Shown here in pieces: positions 55,201-63,505 of a stretch of DNA of 64,000 nucleotides. The notes below the pieces were generated by a model. The model was given only the letters and a program-made list of their open reading frames with translations. It did no database searches and had not been told where the DNA came from. The DNA lies in the NCBI GenBank assembly GCA_963706425.1, contig CAVPMN010000020.1, positions 1,116,001 to 1,180,000 on the forward strand, given 5' to 3'. The DNA comes from CAVPMN01 sp963706425. Its GTDB lineage: Bacteria > Actinomycetota > Acidimicrobiia > Acidimicrobiales > Acidimicrobilacustridaceae. The translations under genes and the position numbers were made by a program. The stretch's first letter is position 1, and each line of letters begins with the position of its first letter.

Positions 55201-56401
55201 ATGACGACCACCGAGCCCGCGCCGGCGCCCGCCAAGAAAGAGCGCTGGACGTATCAGTGGAAAGAGCTGATCGACGAGGTCATCACCAGCGGCCTGTGCA
55301 CCGGCTGCGCGGGCTGCGTGATCTCCTGCCCGCACGACGTCATCGGCTACAACCACGAGCAGGGCGGCTACCGGCCGTTCCACCTCGAGGACGAGCTCGG
55401 CCCCGACGACTGCGTGCACGGCCAGAAGGGCTGCACCAGTTGCACCCGGGCCTGCCCCCGCTTCCGCCTGTGGGAGCCCGAAGCCGACGAGCACCTCTTC
55501 GGCCGCGAGCGCCACGACGACGAGATGGCGGGCATCTACTCCGACATCATGCTCACCCGGGCCAGCGACAAGATGGTGCACGAGATGGGCCAGGACGGCG
55601 GGCTGGTGTCGGCCATCCTCATCTGGGCCCTCGACGAGGGCTACATCGACGGCGCTCTCACGTCGTTCCTCGAGGGCGAGGCGGGCAGCTGGAAGGCCAT
55701 TCCCGGCGTGGCCGCCAACCGTGATGAAGTGCTCGCCTCGGCGGGCAGCCGCTACACCTACTCGGCCAACACGCTGGCGATCGACGAGGCCAAGGAACGA
55801 GGCCTGTCGAAGCTGGCCCTGGTGGGCATGAGCTGCCAGTCGTCGGTGCCACCGGTGATGTGGCACCGCAAGATCGGCAAGATCAGCAAGCCGATCGTGT
55901 TCAACCTCGGGCTGTTGTGCTCGAAGACGTTCGACGACGCCATCTTCGAAGAGCTCTTCTCGGCCAAGTACGGCCTCGAGAAGGAGCAGATCACCAAGAT
56001 GAACATCAAGGGCGTCTTCCAGATCTGGACGCGTGACGGCGGCTACCACGAGATCAACCTCAAGGAGTGCCACGCCTGGACCCGCGAGGGCTGCACGCAC
56101 TGCCCCGACTTCGCCGCCGAGCATGCCGACATCTCCTGTGGCGGCATCGGCAAGGACAACGACTGGACGCTCACCATCGTCCGCACCGAGCTCGGACCGC
56201 GAGATCATCCAACGCATGATCGCCGACGGGTCCATCGAGGCCCGGCCCGGCGACAGCGACCCAGCCGCCATCGAGCTCATGCGCAAGCTGGCCATCAAGA
56301 GCCGCGAGCGCTGGCCGCAGTGGGCCAACCCCGTGGTGCGCGTGGGCCTGCCCGAGCCGAAAGCCAAGGGCAAGCCCAAAGCGGCCGCGCCCGCCGGCTG
56401 A
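55201..56401 (+). CDS. Coenzyme F420 hydrogenase/dehydrogenase beta-subunit family protein, FrhB-like (one frameshift)
   Basis: About 400 residues. Two [4Fe-4S] motifs: Cys33-Cys36-Cys39-Cys43 (LCTGCAGCVISCP) and Cys71-Cys78-Cys81-Cys85 (CVHGQKGCTSCTRACP); then FAD/F420-binding N- and C-terminal FrhB domains (VGMSCQSSVPPVMW; CTHCPDFAAEHADISCGGIG). Near 56203 the frame shifts to EIIQRMIADGSIEARPG. It would transfer electrons between reduced F420 or ferredoxin and a partner. No F420-hydrogenase partner is next to it. Confidence 0.85.
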
Positions 56402-56431
56402 GCGGCCCAGCCAGTTTCGGGGTGGCGACCG

Positions 56432-56866
56432 CTAGTTCGAGGCAGGCGCGGCGGCGGCCACGCACTCGTCGAGCATGGCCTGCACGTCGTCGGGCAGCGG
56501 CAGCGGCTCATCCGCCGGGAGGCCCTGCGCTTCACGCTCGAGATCCTCGCTGATCAGCTCGAAACGATCGAACGGCACGGTGGCGACGATGCGGTCGTAG
56601 AGGCACTCGCAGGTCGACCGCGCGGGCTCACCGGCATCGGCCGTGCACGCGGACAGGAAGCGCTCGCGGCTGGCGTCGTCGTAGGTGGGGTCGTCGGGTC
56701 GAGCCACGAGCGCGATCACCACGACGAGAACGAGCAGCCCGATCGTCAGCCCGACCCACAGCGGCCACCGTGTCGTTCGATCGTTGGTGTCGCCGTCGCT
56801 CGGGGGCGTGTCGTCGAGCTCGGCAGACGGCTCGTCGGGCGAGTCCGGCGACGCCGAGTCGCTCAT
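56432..56866 (-). CDS. Membrane-anchored TCEC-motif protein, unknown
   Basis: 144 residues. Asp/Pro-rich N-terminus, one membrane helix (WPLWVGLTIGLLVLVVVIAL) and an external domain with FLSACTADAG ... TCECLYDRIVATVPFDRFE ... MLDECVAAA. The Cys pattern and the TCECxYDxIVxxVPFDxF motif are shared with the adjacent lipoprotein, so the two are tandem paralogues. Start overlaps the stop of the neighbour by 4 bases. Function unknown. Confidence 0.75.
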   Translation of the reverse strand: MSDSASPDSPDEPSAELDDTPPSDGDTNDRTTRWPLWVGLTIGLLVLVVVIALVARPDDPTYDDASRERFLSACTADAGEPARSTCECLYDRIVATVPFDRFELISEDLEREAQGLPADEPLPLPDDVQAMLDECVAAAAPASN

Positions 56867-57280
56867 TCGGGGACGGAGGTGCCGGAGTCGCCGGCCGCAG
56901 TGGTGGTGGGACCGGCCGACCCCGACGCCGCGAAGCCCGGACAGGCGTCGGCGATGCCGTCGTTGATGTTGGCCGGGACGGCGGTCGGATCGTCAGCGAG
57001 CTGGTCGTCGAGATCCTTGAACTCGTCGAATGGCACGTTCTGCACGATCCAGTCGTAGGCGCACTCGCACGTCTCCTGGCTGAGACCCTCGCCCAGCACC
57101 GTGGTGGAGGTGCCGATGACCGCGTTCTGCGTGCAACCCTGCAGGTAGTTCGACTTGGTGGTGTCGTCGTAGTCGGTGGGGTTGTTGCTGGGCGTGGAGC
57201 AGCCCGCCACCACCGCGGCGAGCGCCAGCGCCACCCCGGCGATCCGTAGGCGGCTGCGTTGTCCTCACTGCCGCGGTCAT
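56863..57280 (-). CDS. TCEC-motif lipoprotein, unknown (probable frameshift)
   Basis: About 138 residues. Signal ALALAAVVAGCSTPSNN with lipobox Cys, then YLQGCTQNAVIG ... TCECAYDWIVQNVPFDEFKD ... DGIADACPGF. Four Cys as in its paralogue. The hydrophobic stretch begins in one frame (VALALAAVV) while the basic n-region (MTAAVRTTQ) precedes it in another, so one indel near 57255 is likely; otherwise the protein starts at the GTG at 57234. Likely surface-exposed. Confidence 0.7.
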
Positions 57281-57382
57281 CAACAGAGACATCCTTCACG
57301 TGGCGATTCGACCGGCGGTCACGGTAGCCGCAGGTCGACGACGGGCACCATCCGGCCCGTCCGGCGCCACGATGCGCAGCAA

Positions 57383-57598
57383 TCAGGCGCTGCGCAGCTC
57401 GAACCAGTCGTCGCCGAGGTCGGCGGGGCCGGCCACCCGGGCCAGGTAGCGCAGGTGCGCCCGCTCCTCGGCGACCAGGTCGATCTCGACGTCGTCGTCC
57501 GACGGCCGCGGATCGGCCGAGACCGCGCTCGCCAGCGCGTGCCAGAGCCCGTAGGGGCCTCGGGGATTCGCTGGGTGCAGATCGCGGGCGGAAGCCAT
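57383..57598 (-). CDS. Small protein, unknown
   Basis: 71 residues (MASARDLHPANPRGPYGLWH ... EERAHLRYLARVAGPADLGD), acidic, no membrane helix or motif. Isolated between the lipoprotein genes and the glycosylase. The composition is protein-like (Leu/Ala/Asp/Arg helix in the second half), but no family is recognised. Confidence 0.5.
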   Translation of the reverse strand: MASARDLHPANPRGPYGLWHALASAVSADPRPSDDDVEIDLVAEERAHLRYLARVAGPADLGDDWFELRSA

Positions 57599-57674
57599 GC
57601 TCTAGGTATCGCCCATCTGGCCGGCCTGGCACTGAGGCGTTCGCCTCATTCCGGACCCAAATGAGCCGTCCGCC

Positions 57675-58355
57675 TCACCGACCTGGGCCGGATAGCCCGG
57701 CCAGCTCACGAGCCCGCAGGAACACCGCGTCGAGCATCGCCTCGGTGAGCTTGCCGGTGAAGGTGTTCTGCTGGCTCACGTGGAACGAGCACAGCAGCGT
57801 GCGACCGTCAGCGAGCTCGACTTCAGCGCCGTGTGCGAACGGCGGTCGCGGCGACACGCCGAGATCGGACGTGAGGACCTGATAGGCGAACTGACCCAGC
57901 GGGACGATCACCCGCACGTCGGGCAGCAGCGCCATCTCGCGCGCGAGGAACGGACGGCACTGATCGCGTTCGGCGGGTGTGGGTTTGTTCGCGGGCGGCG
58001 CGCACCGCACCGGTGCGGTGATGTAGGCACCGTCGAGTCGCAGCCCGTCGTCACGGTGATCGCTCGTCGGTTGGTTGGCGAAGCCGGCCCGCCACAGCGC
58101 CGCGTAGAGGAAGTCGCCACTGCGGTCACCGGTGAACATGCGGCCGGTGCGATTGGCACCGTGCGCCGCGGGGGCCAAGCCGACCACCAGCAGGCGCGCC
58201 GCGGGATCGCCGAAGCCCGGCACCGGTCGGCCCCAGTAGTCGTCGTCACGGAACGCAGCCCGCTTCTCCACCGCGACCAGCTCGCGCCACTCGACCAGGC
58301 GAGGGCAGGCGCGACAGGTGACGATCTCGTCACGCAGCCGATCGAGTGAATCCAC
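57675..58355 (-). CDS. Uracil-DNA glycosylase, type V (UdgB-like)
   Basis: 226 residues from the GTG start. Conserved blocks of the family: CRACPRLVEWRE (Fe-S Cys), GRPVPGFGDPAARLLVVGLA, HGANRTGRMFTGDRSGDFLY, ITAPVRCAPPANKPTP and SFHVSQQNTFTGKLTEAML. In the family a [4Fe-4S] cluster supports the fold; four Cys are visible. Removes uracil and some deaminated bases. Mycobacterial counterpart is UdgB (Rv1259). Confidence 0.92.
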   Translation of the reverse strand: MDSLDRLRDEIVTCRACPRLVEWRELVAVEKRAAFRDDDYWGRPVPGFGDPAARLLVVGLAPAAHGANRTGRMFTGDRSGDFLYAALWRAGFANQPTSDHRDDGLRLDGAYITAPVRCAPPANKPTPAERDQCRPFLAREMALLPDVRVIVPLGQFAYQVLTSDLGVSPRPPFAHGAEVELADGRTLLCSFHVSQQNTFTGKLTEAMLDAVFLRARELAGLSGPGR

Positions 58356-58398
58356 CCGCGCAGGGTAGATCGATGCCGTTGGTAGGTTGTCACCACCG

Positions 58399-59058
58399 AT
58401 GACGCCCGCTCGCAAGTCCCGAACCGCCAAGACACCATCCCCGACGACCGTGCTCCTCGTGCGGCACGGCCAGACGCCGACGACAGGCGCCAACCTGCCC
58501 GGCCGGGCGAAAGGCCTGCACCTCTCCGAGGTCGGTGTGGGCCAGGCCGATGCCGTGGCTGAACGAATCGGCGGTCTGAAGAAGGTGACGGCTGTCTACG
58601 CGTCGCCGCTCGAACGCACTCGCGAGACGGCCAAGCCGATCGGCCAGGCGCTCGGCACCAAGGTGCACATCGATCGGGGCCTGCTCGAGTGCGACTTCGG
58701 GACGTGGACCGGCAAGGCCCTCAAAGACCTGCGCAAGCTGCCCGAGTGGGGCACCGTCCAGCGCTACCCGAGCGGGTTCCGCTTCCCGGACGGCGAGTCG
58801 TTCACCGAGATGCAGCAACGCATCACCTCCACGCTCCTGCGCCTGGTCGCAGCGCATCCCGGCGAGACGATCGTGGCGGTGTCCCACGCCGACCCCATCA
58901 AGGCGGCCGTCGCCCACGCCCTCGGCACCCATCTCGACTTGTTCCAGCGCATCGTCATCTCGCCCTGCTCCGTCACCGCCATCTGGTACGGCGCATCCGG
59001 GCCGGCCGTGCTCACCACGAACTCCACGAGCGACCTCGGCTCGCTGGCCCTGTCATGA
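58399..59058 (+). CDS. Histidine phosphatase family protein, actinobacterial MSMEG_4193 type
   Basis: 219 residues. Catalytic LLVRHGQTPTTGANLPGRA with His23, VYASPLERTRETAKPIG, GLLECDFGTWTGKALKDL, and the second His in VAVSHADPIKAAVAHALG. In many Actinobacteria it is clustered with a DUF3090 gene and an SCO1664-family gene exactly as here. Substrate unknown. Confidence 0.9.
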   Translation: MTPARKSRTAKTPSPTTVLLVRHGQTPTTGANLPGRAKGLHLSEVGVGQADAVAERIGGLKKVTAVYASPLERTRETAKPIGQALGTKVHIDRGLLECDFGTWTGKALKDLRKLPEWGTVQRYPSGFRFPDGESFTEMQQRITSTLLRLVAAHPGETIVAVSHADPIKAAVAHALGTHLDLFQRIVISPCSVTAIWYGASGPAVLTTNSTSDLGSLALS

Positions 59059-59068
59059 GAGCACCGAC

Positions 59069-59581
59069 ATGACCACCTCGTTCGAGCTCGAGCCGGAGCG
59101 ATTCGTCCCGGGCTCCATCGGTGAGCCGGGCGCGCGTGTCTTCTACATCCAGGCGGTGGAGGGCACCCAGGTGGTCAGCCTCCGGCTCGAGAAGCAGCAG
59201 GTCGCCGCCCTGGCCGAGTACCTCGCCGGCATCCTGGCCGACCTGTCGCCCGTCGAACCCCAGTCGCTCGACGACACCGACCTCATCGAGCCCGTCGCGG
59301 CCGAGTGGGTGGTCGGGTCGCTGGCCGTGGCCTACGAGGAGTCGAACGACCGGCTCCTCATCGTCGCCGAAGAGCTGGTCGTGGTCGACGACGAGACCGA
59401 GTTGCCCGAGCACACCCCGGCCACGGCCCGCTTCCATGTCACCCGCCAGCAGGTCGACCTGTTCATCCGCAAGGCCGTCGGCCTCGTGCAGGCCGGGCGA
59501 CCGCTGTGCCCGATCTGCGGGCGGCCGATGGACCCCGACGGCCACGTCTGCCCGCGCAGCAACGGCCACTCGAGCAAGTAG
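59069..59581 (+). CDS. DUF3090 family protein
   Basis: 170 residues. Starts MTTSFELEPERFVPGSIGEP; conserved VFYIQAVEGTQVVSLRLEKQ and RFHVTRQQVDLFIRKAVGLV; ends in a zinc-binding tail CPICGRPMDPDGHVCPRSNG. Second of the three-gene group, between the phosphatase and the SCO1664-type gene. Function unknown. Confidence 0.92.
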   Translation: MTTSFELEPERFVPGSIGEPGARVFYIQAVEGTQVVSLRLEKQQVAALAEYLAGILADLSPVEPQSLDDTDLIEPVAAEWVVGSLAVAYEESNDRLLIVAEELVVVDDETELPEHTPATARFHVTRQQVDLFIRKAVGLVQAGRPLCPICGRPMDPDGHVCPRSNGHSSK

Positions 59582-59592
59582 GAGGGCAGGGC

Positions 59593-60293
59593 ATGGCCCC
59601 GACCCCTCGCGACGTCCTCCTCGGTGGCGAGATCGAGGTTCGCGGCCGCATGCCGTGGAGCAGCAACGGCACCTTCCTCGTCGAGGCCTGCCTCGACGGC
59701 GAGACGGTCGCCGCGATCTACAAGCCGCTGCGCGGCGAGCGCGAGCTGTGGGACTTCCCCCGCGCATCTACCGCCGGGAGGTGGCCGCCTACGAGCTGGC
59801 CGAAGCCCTCGGTTGGCACATCGTGCCGCTGACCGTCGAGATCGACGAGGCGCCCCTCGGCGAGGGCTCGCTCCAGCAGTTCGTCGACGCCGACTTCGAG
59901 CAGCACTACTTCACCCTCGTCGAGGACGAGGCCCATCACGAGCAGCTACGCACGATCTGCGCGTTCGACCTGCTCGCCAACAACACCGACCGCAAGAGCG
60001 GTCACTGCCTGCTCGACGGGTCGGGGCACATCTGGGCCATCGACAACGGGCTGTCGTTCCATCAGGAGTTCAAGTTGCGCACGGTCATCTGGGACTTCGC
60101 CCTCGAGCCGATCCCCGACCACCTCCTCGCCGACATCGAGCGCCTCGTCGACGATGGGCTGCCGCGTTCGCTAGCCCTGCTGCTCGATCCGTTCGAACGC
60201 GACGCGGTGCTGGCCCGGGCGCGAGCGCTGCTCACCGACCGGCGCTTCCCCAACGACCCCACCGGCCGCCGCTACCCGTGGCCGCTGGTGTGA
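59593..60293 (+). CDS. SCO1664 family protein, PI3/4-kinase-like fold (one frameshift)
   Basis: About 233 residues. MAPTPRDVLLGGEIEVRGRM, TFLVEACLDGETVAAIYKPL (Lys in the nucleotide site), RREVAAYELAEALGWHIVPL after a frame change near 59765, FDLLANNTDRKSGHCLLD and IWAIDNGLSFHQEFKLRTVI (DNG motif). The D-x4-N and D-N motifs of phosphoinositide-kinase-type enzymes are present. ATP-dependent modification is inferred; in mycobacteria this triad is followed by mshC. Confidence 0.85.
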
Positions 60294-60297
60294 CGGT

Positions 60298-61605
60298 TCA
60301 GCTCGCCCGGTCGCCCACCGGGCCGAGCACCCGTTCGACATAGGGCGTGGTGAACGTCCCCCCGGGGTCGAGCGCGGCGCGCTGCTCTTGGAAGTCGTCC
60401 CAGCGCGGGTAGCGCGGCGCCAAGGTCTCGGCCGTCTGGAAGTGCATCTTGCCCCAGTGGGGCCGGCCGTCGTAGTCGTTCATGATCTGCTCGACACCCT
60501 GGAAGTACTGGTCGTAGGGCGTGCCCCGGTAGACGTGCACCGCGATGTAGGCCGTGTCCCGCCCCGACGCCGTGCTCAACGGGATGTCGTCGCCCTGCAC
60601 GAAACGCACTTCGACCGGGAAGCTGATGTTCATGCCCAACCGCTTCACGTGGGCCCGCACGCGGTTGAGCGCCTCAGGCAGGGCCGCCCGCGGGATGGCG
60701 TACTCCATCTCGTAGAAGCGGACGGTGCGGGGGCTGGCGAACACGCGATAGCTCGCATCGACGTAGTCGGCGGGCCCCTTCGACGGCAGGCGCTTGGCCA
60801 CCGACGGGATCGACTGGTTGCGCAGCAGCCCGATGCGGCACATGGCGCCGAACAAGACGTTGTCGTAGAGCACGTCGTCGCGCCAGGCGCGCCACGCCGG
60901 TCGTGGTCGGGCCGGCTCGGTGGTGCGCCGGTTGCGTTTGGTGAGCGCCCAGCGGGTGTTGGGGATCCAGAAGAACTCGAAGTGGTCGTGGCCGTCGACG
61001 TTGTCGTCGAGGGCGTCGAGGACGTCGTCGACGGGCTCGGCGCCCTCGACCGCGTGCAGGTTGAAGGCGTCGACGCACTGCAGGGTCACGGTCGACACCA
61101 GACCGAGTGCTCCGATGGCCGCGCGGGCACTTTCGAGCACGTCGGGTCGCTCGTCGGGCGAGCACCTGACCACCTCGCCTCGGCCGTCGACGAGCGACAT
61201 CGCCACGATCCCACTGGAGAGGTTGCGGAACCGCGCCCCGGTGCCGTGGGTCGCCGTCTGCGTCGCGCCAGCGACCGATTGGTACGCGATGTCGCCGAGG
61301 TTCTCCAGGGCCAGGCCGATGGCGGCCAGCTCCTCGTTGAGCCGCCAGAGCGGGATGCCGGCCTCGACCCGCACCTGGCGCAGGTCCCGATCGACCTCGA
61401 GCACCCGGCCGTAGTCGGCGAGGTCGACCAGGTAGCCGTCGGTGCAGACCAGCGGCGTGAACGAGTGCCCGGCGCCCACCACCCTCACCGGTTTGCCCTC
61501 GTCGGCGGCCCGGCCGACCAGGGCCGAGAGCTCCTGCTCGCTCGTTGGTCGCACGACAGCCGCGGGGTTGCAGGTCTGGTTGCCCGCCCAGTTGCTCCAG
61601 GTCAC
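60298..61605 (-). CDS. FAD-dependent sugar-1,4-lactone oxidase (D-arabinono-/L-gulonolactone oxidase type)
   Basis: 435 residues, VAO superfamily. FAD-binding VRVVGAGHSFTPLVCTDGYL and GATQTATHGTGARFRNLSSG; C-terminal HWGK motif (RPHWGKMHFQTAETLAPRYP), which is conserved in aldonolactone oxidases. Start GTG (MTWSNWAGNQ). It overlaps the promoter of the divergent hydrolase. Probable substrate an aldono-lactone; product may be an ascorbate analogue. Confidence 0.88.
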   Translation of the reverse strand: MTWSNWAGNQTCNPAAVVRPTSEQELSALVGRAADEGKPVRVVGAGHSFTPLVCTDGYLVDLADYGRVLEVDRDLRQVRVEAGIPLWRLNEELAAIGLALENLGDIAYQSVAGATQTATHGTGARFRNLSSGIVAMSLVDGRGEVVRCSPDERPDVLESARAAIGALGLVSTVTLQCVDAFNLHAVEGAEPVDDVLDALDDNVDGHDHFEFFWIPNTRWALTKRNRRTTEPARPRPAWRAWRDDVLYDNVLFGAMCRIGLLRNQSIPSVAKRLPSKGPADYVDASYRVFASPRTVRFYEMEYAIPRAALPEALNRVRAHVKRLGMNISFPVEVRFVQGDDIPLSTASGRDTAYIAVHVYRGTPYDQYFQGVEQIMNDYDGRPHWGKMHFQTAETLAPRYPRWDDFQEQRAALDPGGTFTTPYVERVLGPVGDRAS

Positions 61606-61640
61606 GACCTGATCTTCGCAGACGCGATAGACCCTGGCCG

Positions 61641-62384
61641 ATGCCGACCTTCCGAGCCACCGACGGGATCGAGCTCTTCTACCGAGATGAGGGCGAGGGG
61701 CCCGCTGTCGTGCTCCTTCACGGGCTCACCGCCGACGGGGAGATGAACTGGGAGTGGACCGGTATCGCGCCGGCGCTGCGCACCGCCGGCTATCGCACGG
61801 TGCTGCTCGACCAGCGCGGCCACGGGCGCAGTGAGCAGCCGACCGACGCGGCCGCGTACGACGATGAACGCTTCGCCGCCGACGTGTCGTCGCTGCTCGA
61901 CGCGGCAGGCATCGACCGGTGTGTGCTCGTCGGGTACTCGATGGGTTCGCTGATGACCATGCGCACGGTGCCGCGCGAGCCGCGGGTCGTCGCCGCTGTG
62001 CTCGGGGGCATCGGCAGCCGTGACCTGGTCTCCGTCGACCGCGAGGCGATCGCCCACGGTCTCGAGATCGACGACCCCGACGAGATCGACGACCCCGAAG
62101 CGCGCGAGTTCCGCGACTACGCCGACGCCACCGGTGCGAACCGCGTGGCGCTGGCCGCCCTGCAACGGGGAAGGCGTCGGGAGCCGTTCGACCTCGACGC
62201 CATCAGCGTGCCCACGCTCGTCATCGCCGGCAACGACGACCGGTTGGCGGGCGACCCCCGCGGCCTTTCGGAGAAATTGCCCCATGGCGAGTGCCGGGTG
62301 GCAGCCGGCGATCACACCACCGCCCTGCTCGACCCGTCCTTCGGTGGCGACATCGTGCACTTCGTGGTGCACCACCTGCGCTGA
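61641..62384 (+). CDS. Alpha/beta hydrolase
   Basis: 247 residues. Nucleophile elbow VGYSMGSLM (Ser100), oxyanion HG motif VVLLHGLTADGEM, DQRGHGRSEQPTDA, Asp in VIAGNDDRLAGDP and the terminal His in AAGDHTTALLDPSF. Start ATG at MPTFRATDGIELFY. Substrate unknown. Confidence 0.9.
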   Translation: MPTFRATDGIELFYRDEGEGPAVVLLHGLTADGEMNWEWTGIAPALRTAGYRTVLLDQRGHGRSEQPTDAAAYDDERFAADVSSLLDAAGIDRCVLVGYSMGSLMTMRTVPREPRVVAAVLGGIGSRDLVSVDREAIAHGLEIDDPDEIDDPEAREFRDYADATGANRVALAALQRGRRREPFDLDAISVPTLVIAGNDDRLAGDPRGLSEKLPHGECRVAAGDHTTALLDPSFGGDIVHFVVHHLR

Positions 62385-62444
62385 GGACGTTCCGGCCGCG
62401 CCTTCGCGCACCCCAGTGCGCGTTTCGGCTGCCAGAACGCGAAG

Positions 62445-62468
62445 GGGCCCCGGCCGAGGCCGGGGCCC
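62445..62468. terminator. GC-rich hairpin between convergent hydrolase and etfA
   Basis: GGGCCCCGGCC (62445-62455) and GGCCGGGGCCC (62458-62468) are perfect complements around a 2-base centre. Lies between two convergent gene ends; bidirectional terminator by position. No long U-tract. Confidence 0.8.
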
Positions 62469-62522
62469 GCTACGTTCTCAGCCCGCTTCCCGTCGGTGAC
62501 GGTTGGTGTCAGACGGCCTCTG

Positions 62523-63491
62523 TCAACGGCTCTGCAGCGCCTCGATGAGCGCCGGGAGCACCTTGTGCACGTCGCCCACGATGCCGAGGTCGGCGATCGA
62601 GAAGATCGGCGCCTCCTCGTCCTTGTTGATGGCGATGATGTTCTTCGAGCCCTTCATGCCCACCATGTGCTGGGTGGCACCGGAGATGCCGGCCGCGATG
62701 TAGACGGTGGGCTTCACCACCTTGCCGGTCTGACCGACCTGGTAGCTGTAGGGCACCCAGCCGGCATCGACGATCGCCCGCGACGCGCCCGGGGCGGCGC
62801 CGAGGAGCTTGGCCAGGTCCTCGATCATCTGGAACTTGTCGGCCTCGCCGAGACCACGTCCGCCCGAGACCACCACGGCGGCCTCGTCGAGCGACGGGCC
62901 CTCGCGCTCTTCGACGTGCCGAGCGGTGACCACGGCCCCGCCCGAGCTGCCGACGTCGGGCACGGCGATCGTCTCGACCGACGCGGCCGACCCGCCCGAC
63001 GGCTCGGCGGCGAACGACTTGGGCCGCACGAGCACCAGCTGCGGTGCGCCGCTCGTGAACTTGGTCTTCACGTTGGTGGTGCCACCGAACACGGGCTCGG
63101 TGCCGACCAGCGCGTCGCCGTCGAGCTCGAGGTCGACCGTGTTGGTGATGACCGTCTTGTCGAGCTTGACCGACAGGCGGCCAGCGACGTCACGACCGTC
63201 GTAGCTGGTGCCGAACAGGATCGCCTGCGGATCGGCGCCGCCCTCGATCGCCGCGGCGATGGCCGCGGCGATGGGGACACCGACGAGCGCACCGCCCAGA
63301 TCGCCGGTGGCGTGGATGGTGGAGATGCCGTGCTCGCCGAGCTCGGCGGCGATGGCGTCGGCGTCTCCGCCGGCGTAGACCGCCTCGACCGTGTCGGCCA
63401 GCTCACGGGCCTTGGTGGCCAGCTCGAGCGTGGTGGTGGACACCTTGCCGTCGGACGCCTCGGCGAACACCCAGATCTTGGAAAGAGTCAT
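62523..63491 (-). CDS. etfA: Electron transfer flavoprotein subunit alpha
   Basis: 322 residues. N-terminal MTLSKIWVFAEASDGKVS, the FAD-binding C-terminal domain VVSGGRGLGEADKFQMIEDL, YSYQVGQTGKVVKPTVYIAA, ISGATQHMVGMKGSKNIIAI. Accepts electrons from acyl-CoA dehydrogenases such as that at 49557-50797 and passes them to the quinone pool. Follows etfB by 14 bases. Confidence 0.96.
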   Translation of the reverse strand: MTLSKIWVFAEASDGKVSTTTLELATKARELADTVEAVYAGGDADAIAAELGEHGISTIHATGDLGGALVGVPIAAAIAAAIEGGADPQAILFGTSYDGRDVAGRLSVKLDKTVITNTVDLELDGDALVGTEPVFGGTTNVKTKFTSGAPQLVLVRPKSFAAEPSGGSAASVETIAVPDVGSSGGAVVTARHVEEREGPSLDEAAVVVSGGRGLGEADKFQMIEDLAKLLGAAPGASRAIVDAGWVPYSYQVGQTGKVVKPTVYIAAGISGATQHMVGMKGSKNIIAINKDEEAPIFSIADLGIVGDVHKVLPALIEALQSR

Positions 63492-63505
63492 TGTTCGCAG
63501 GCCTC

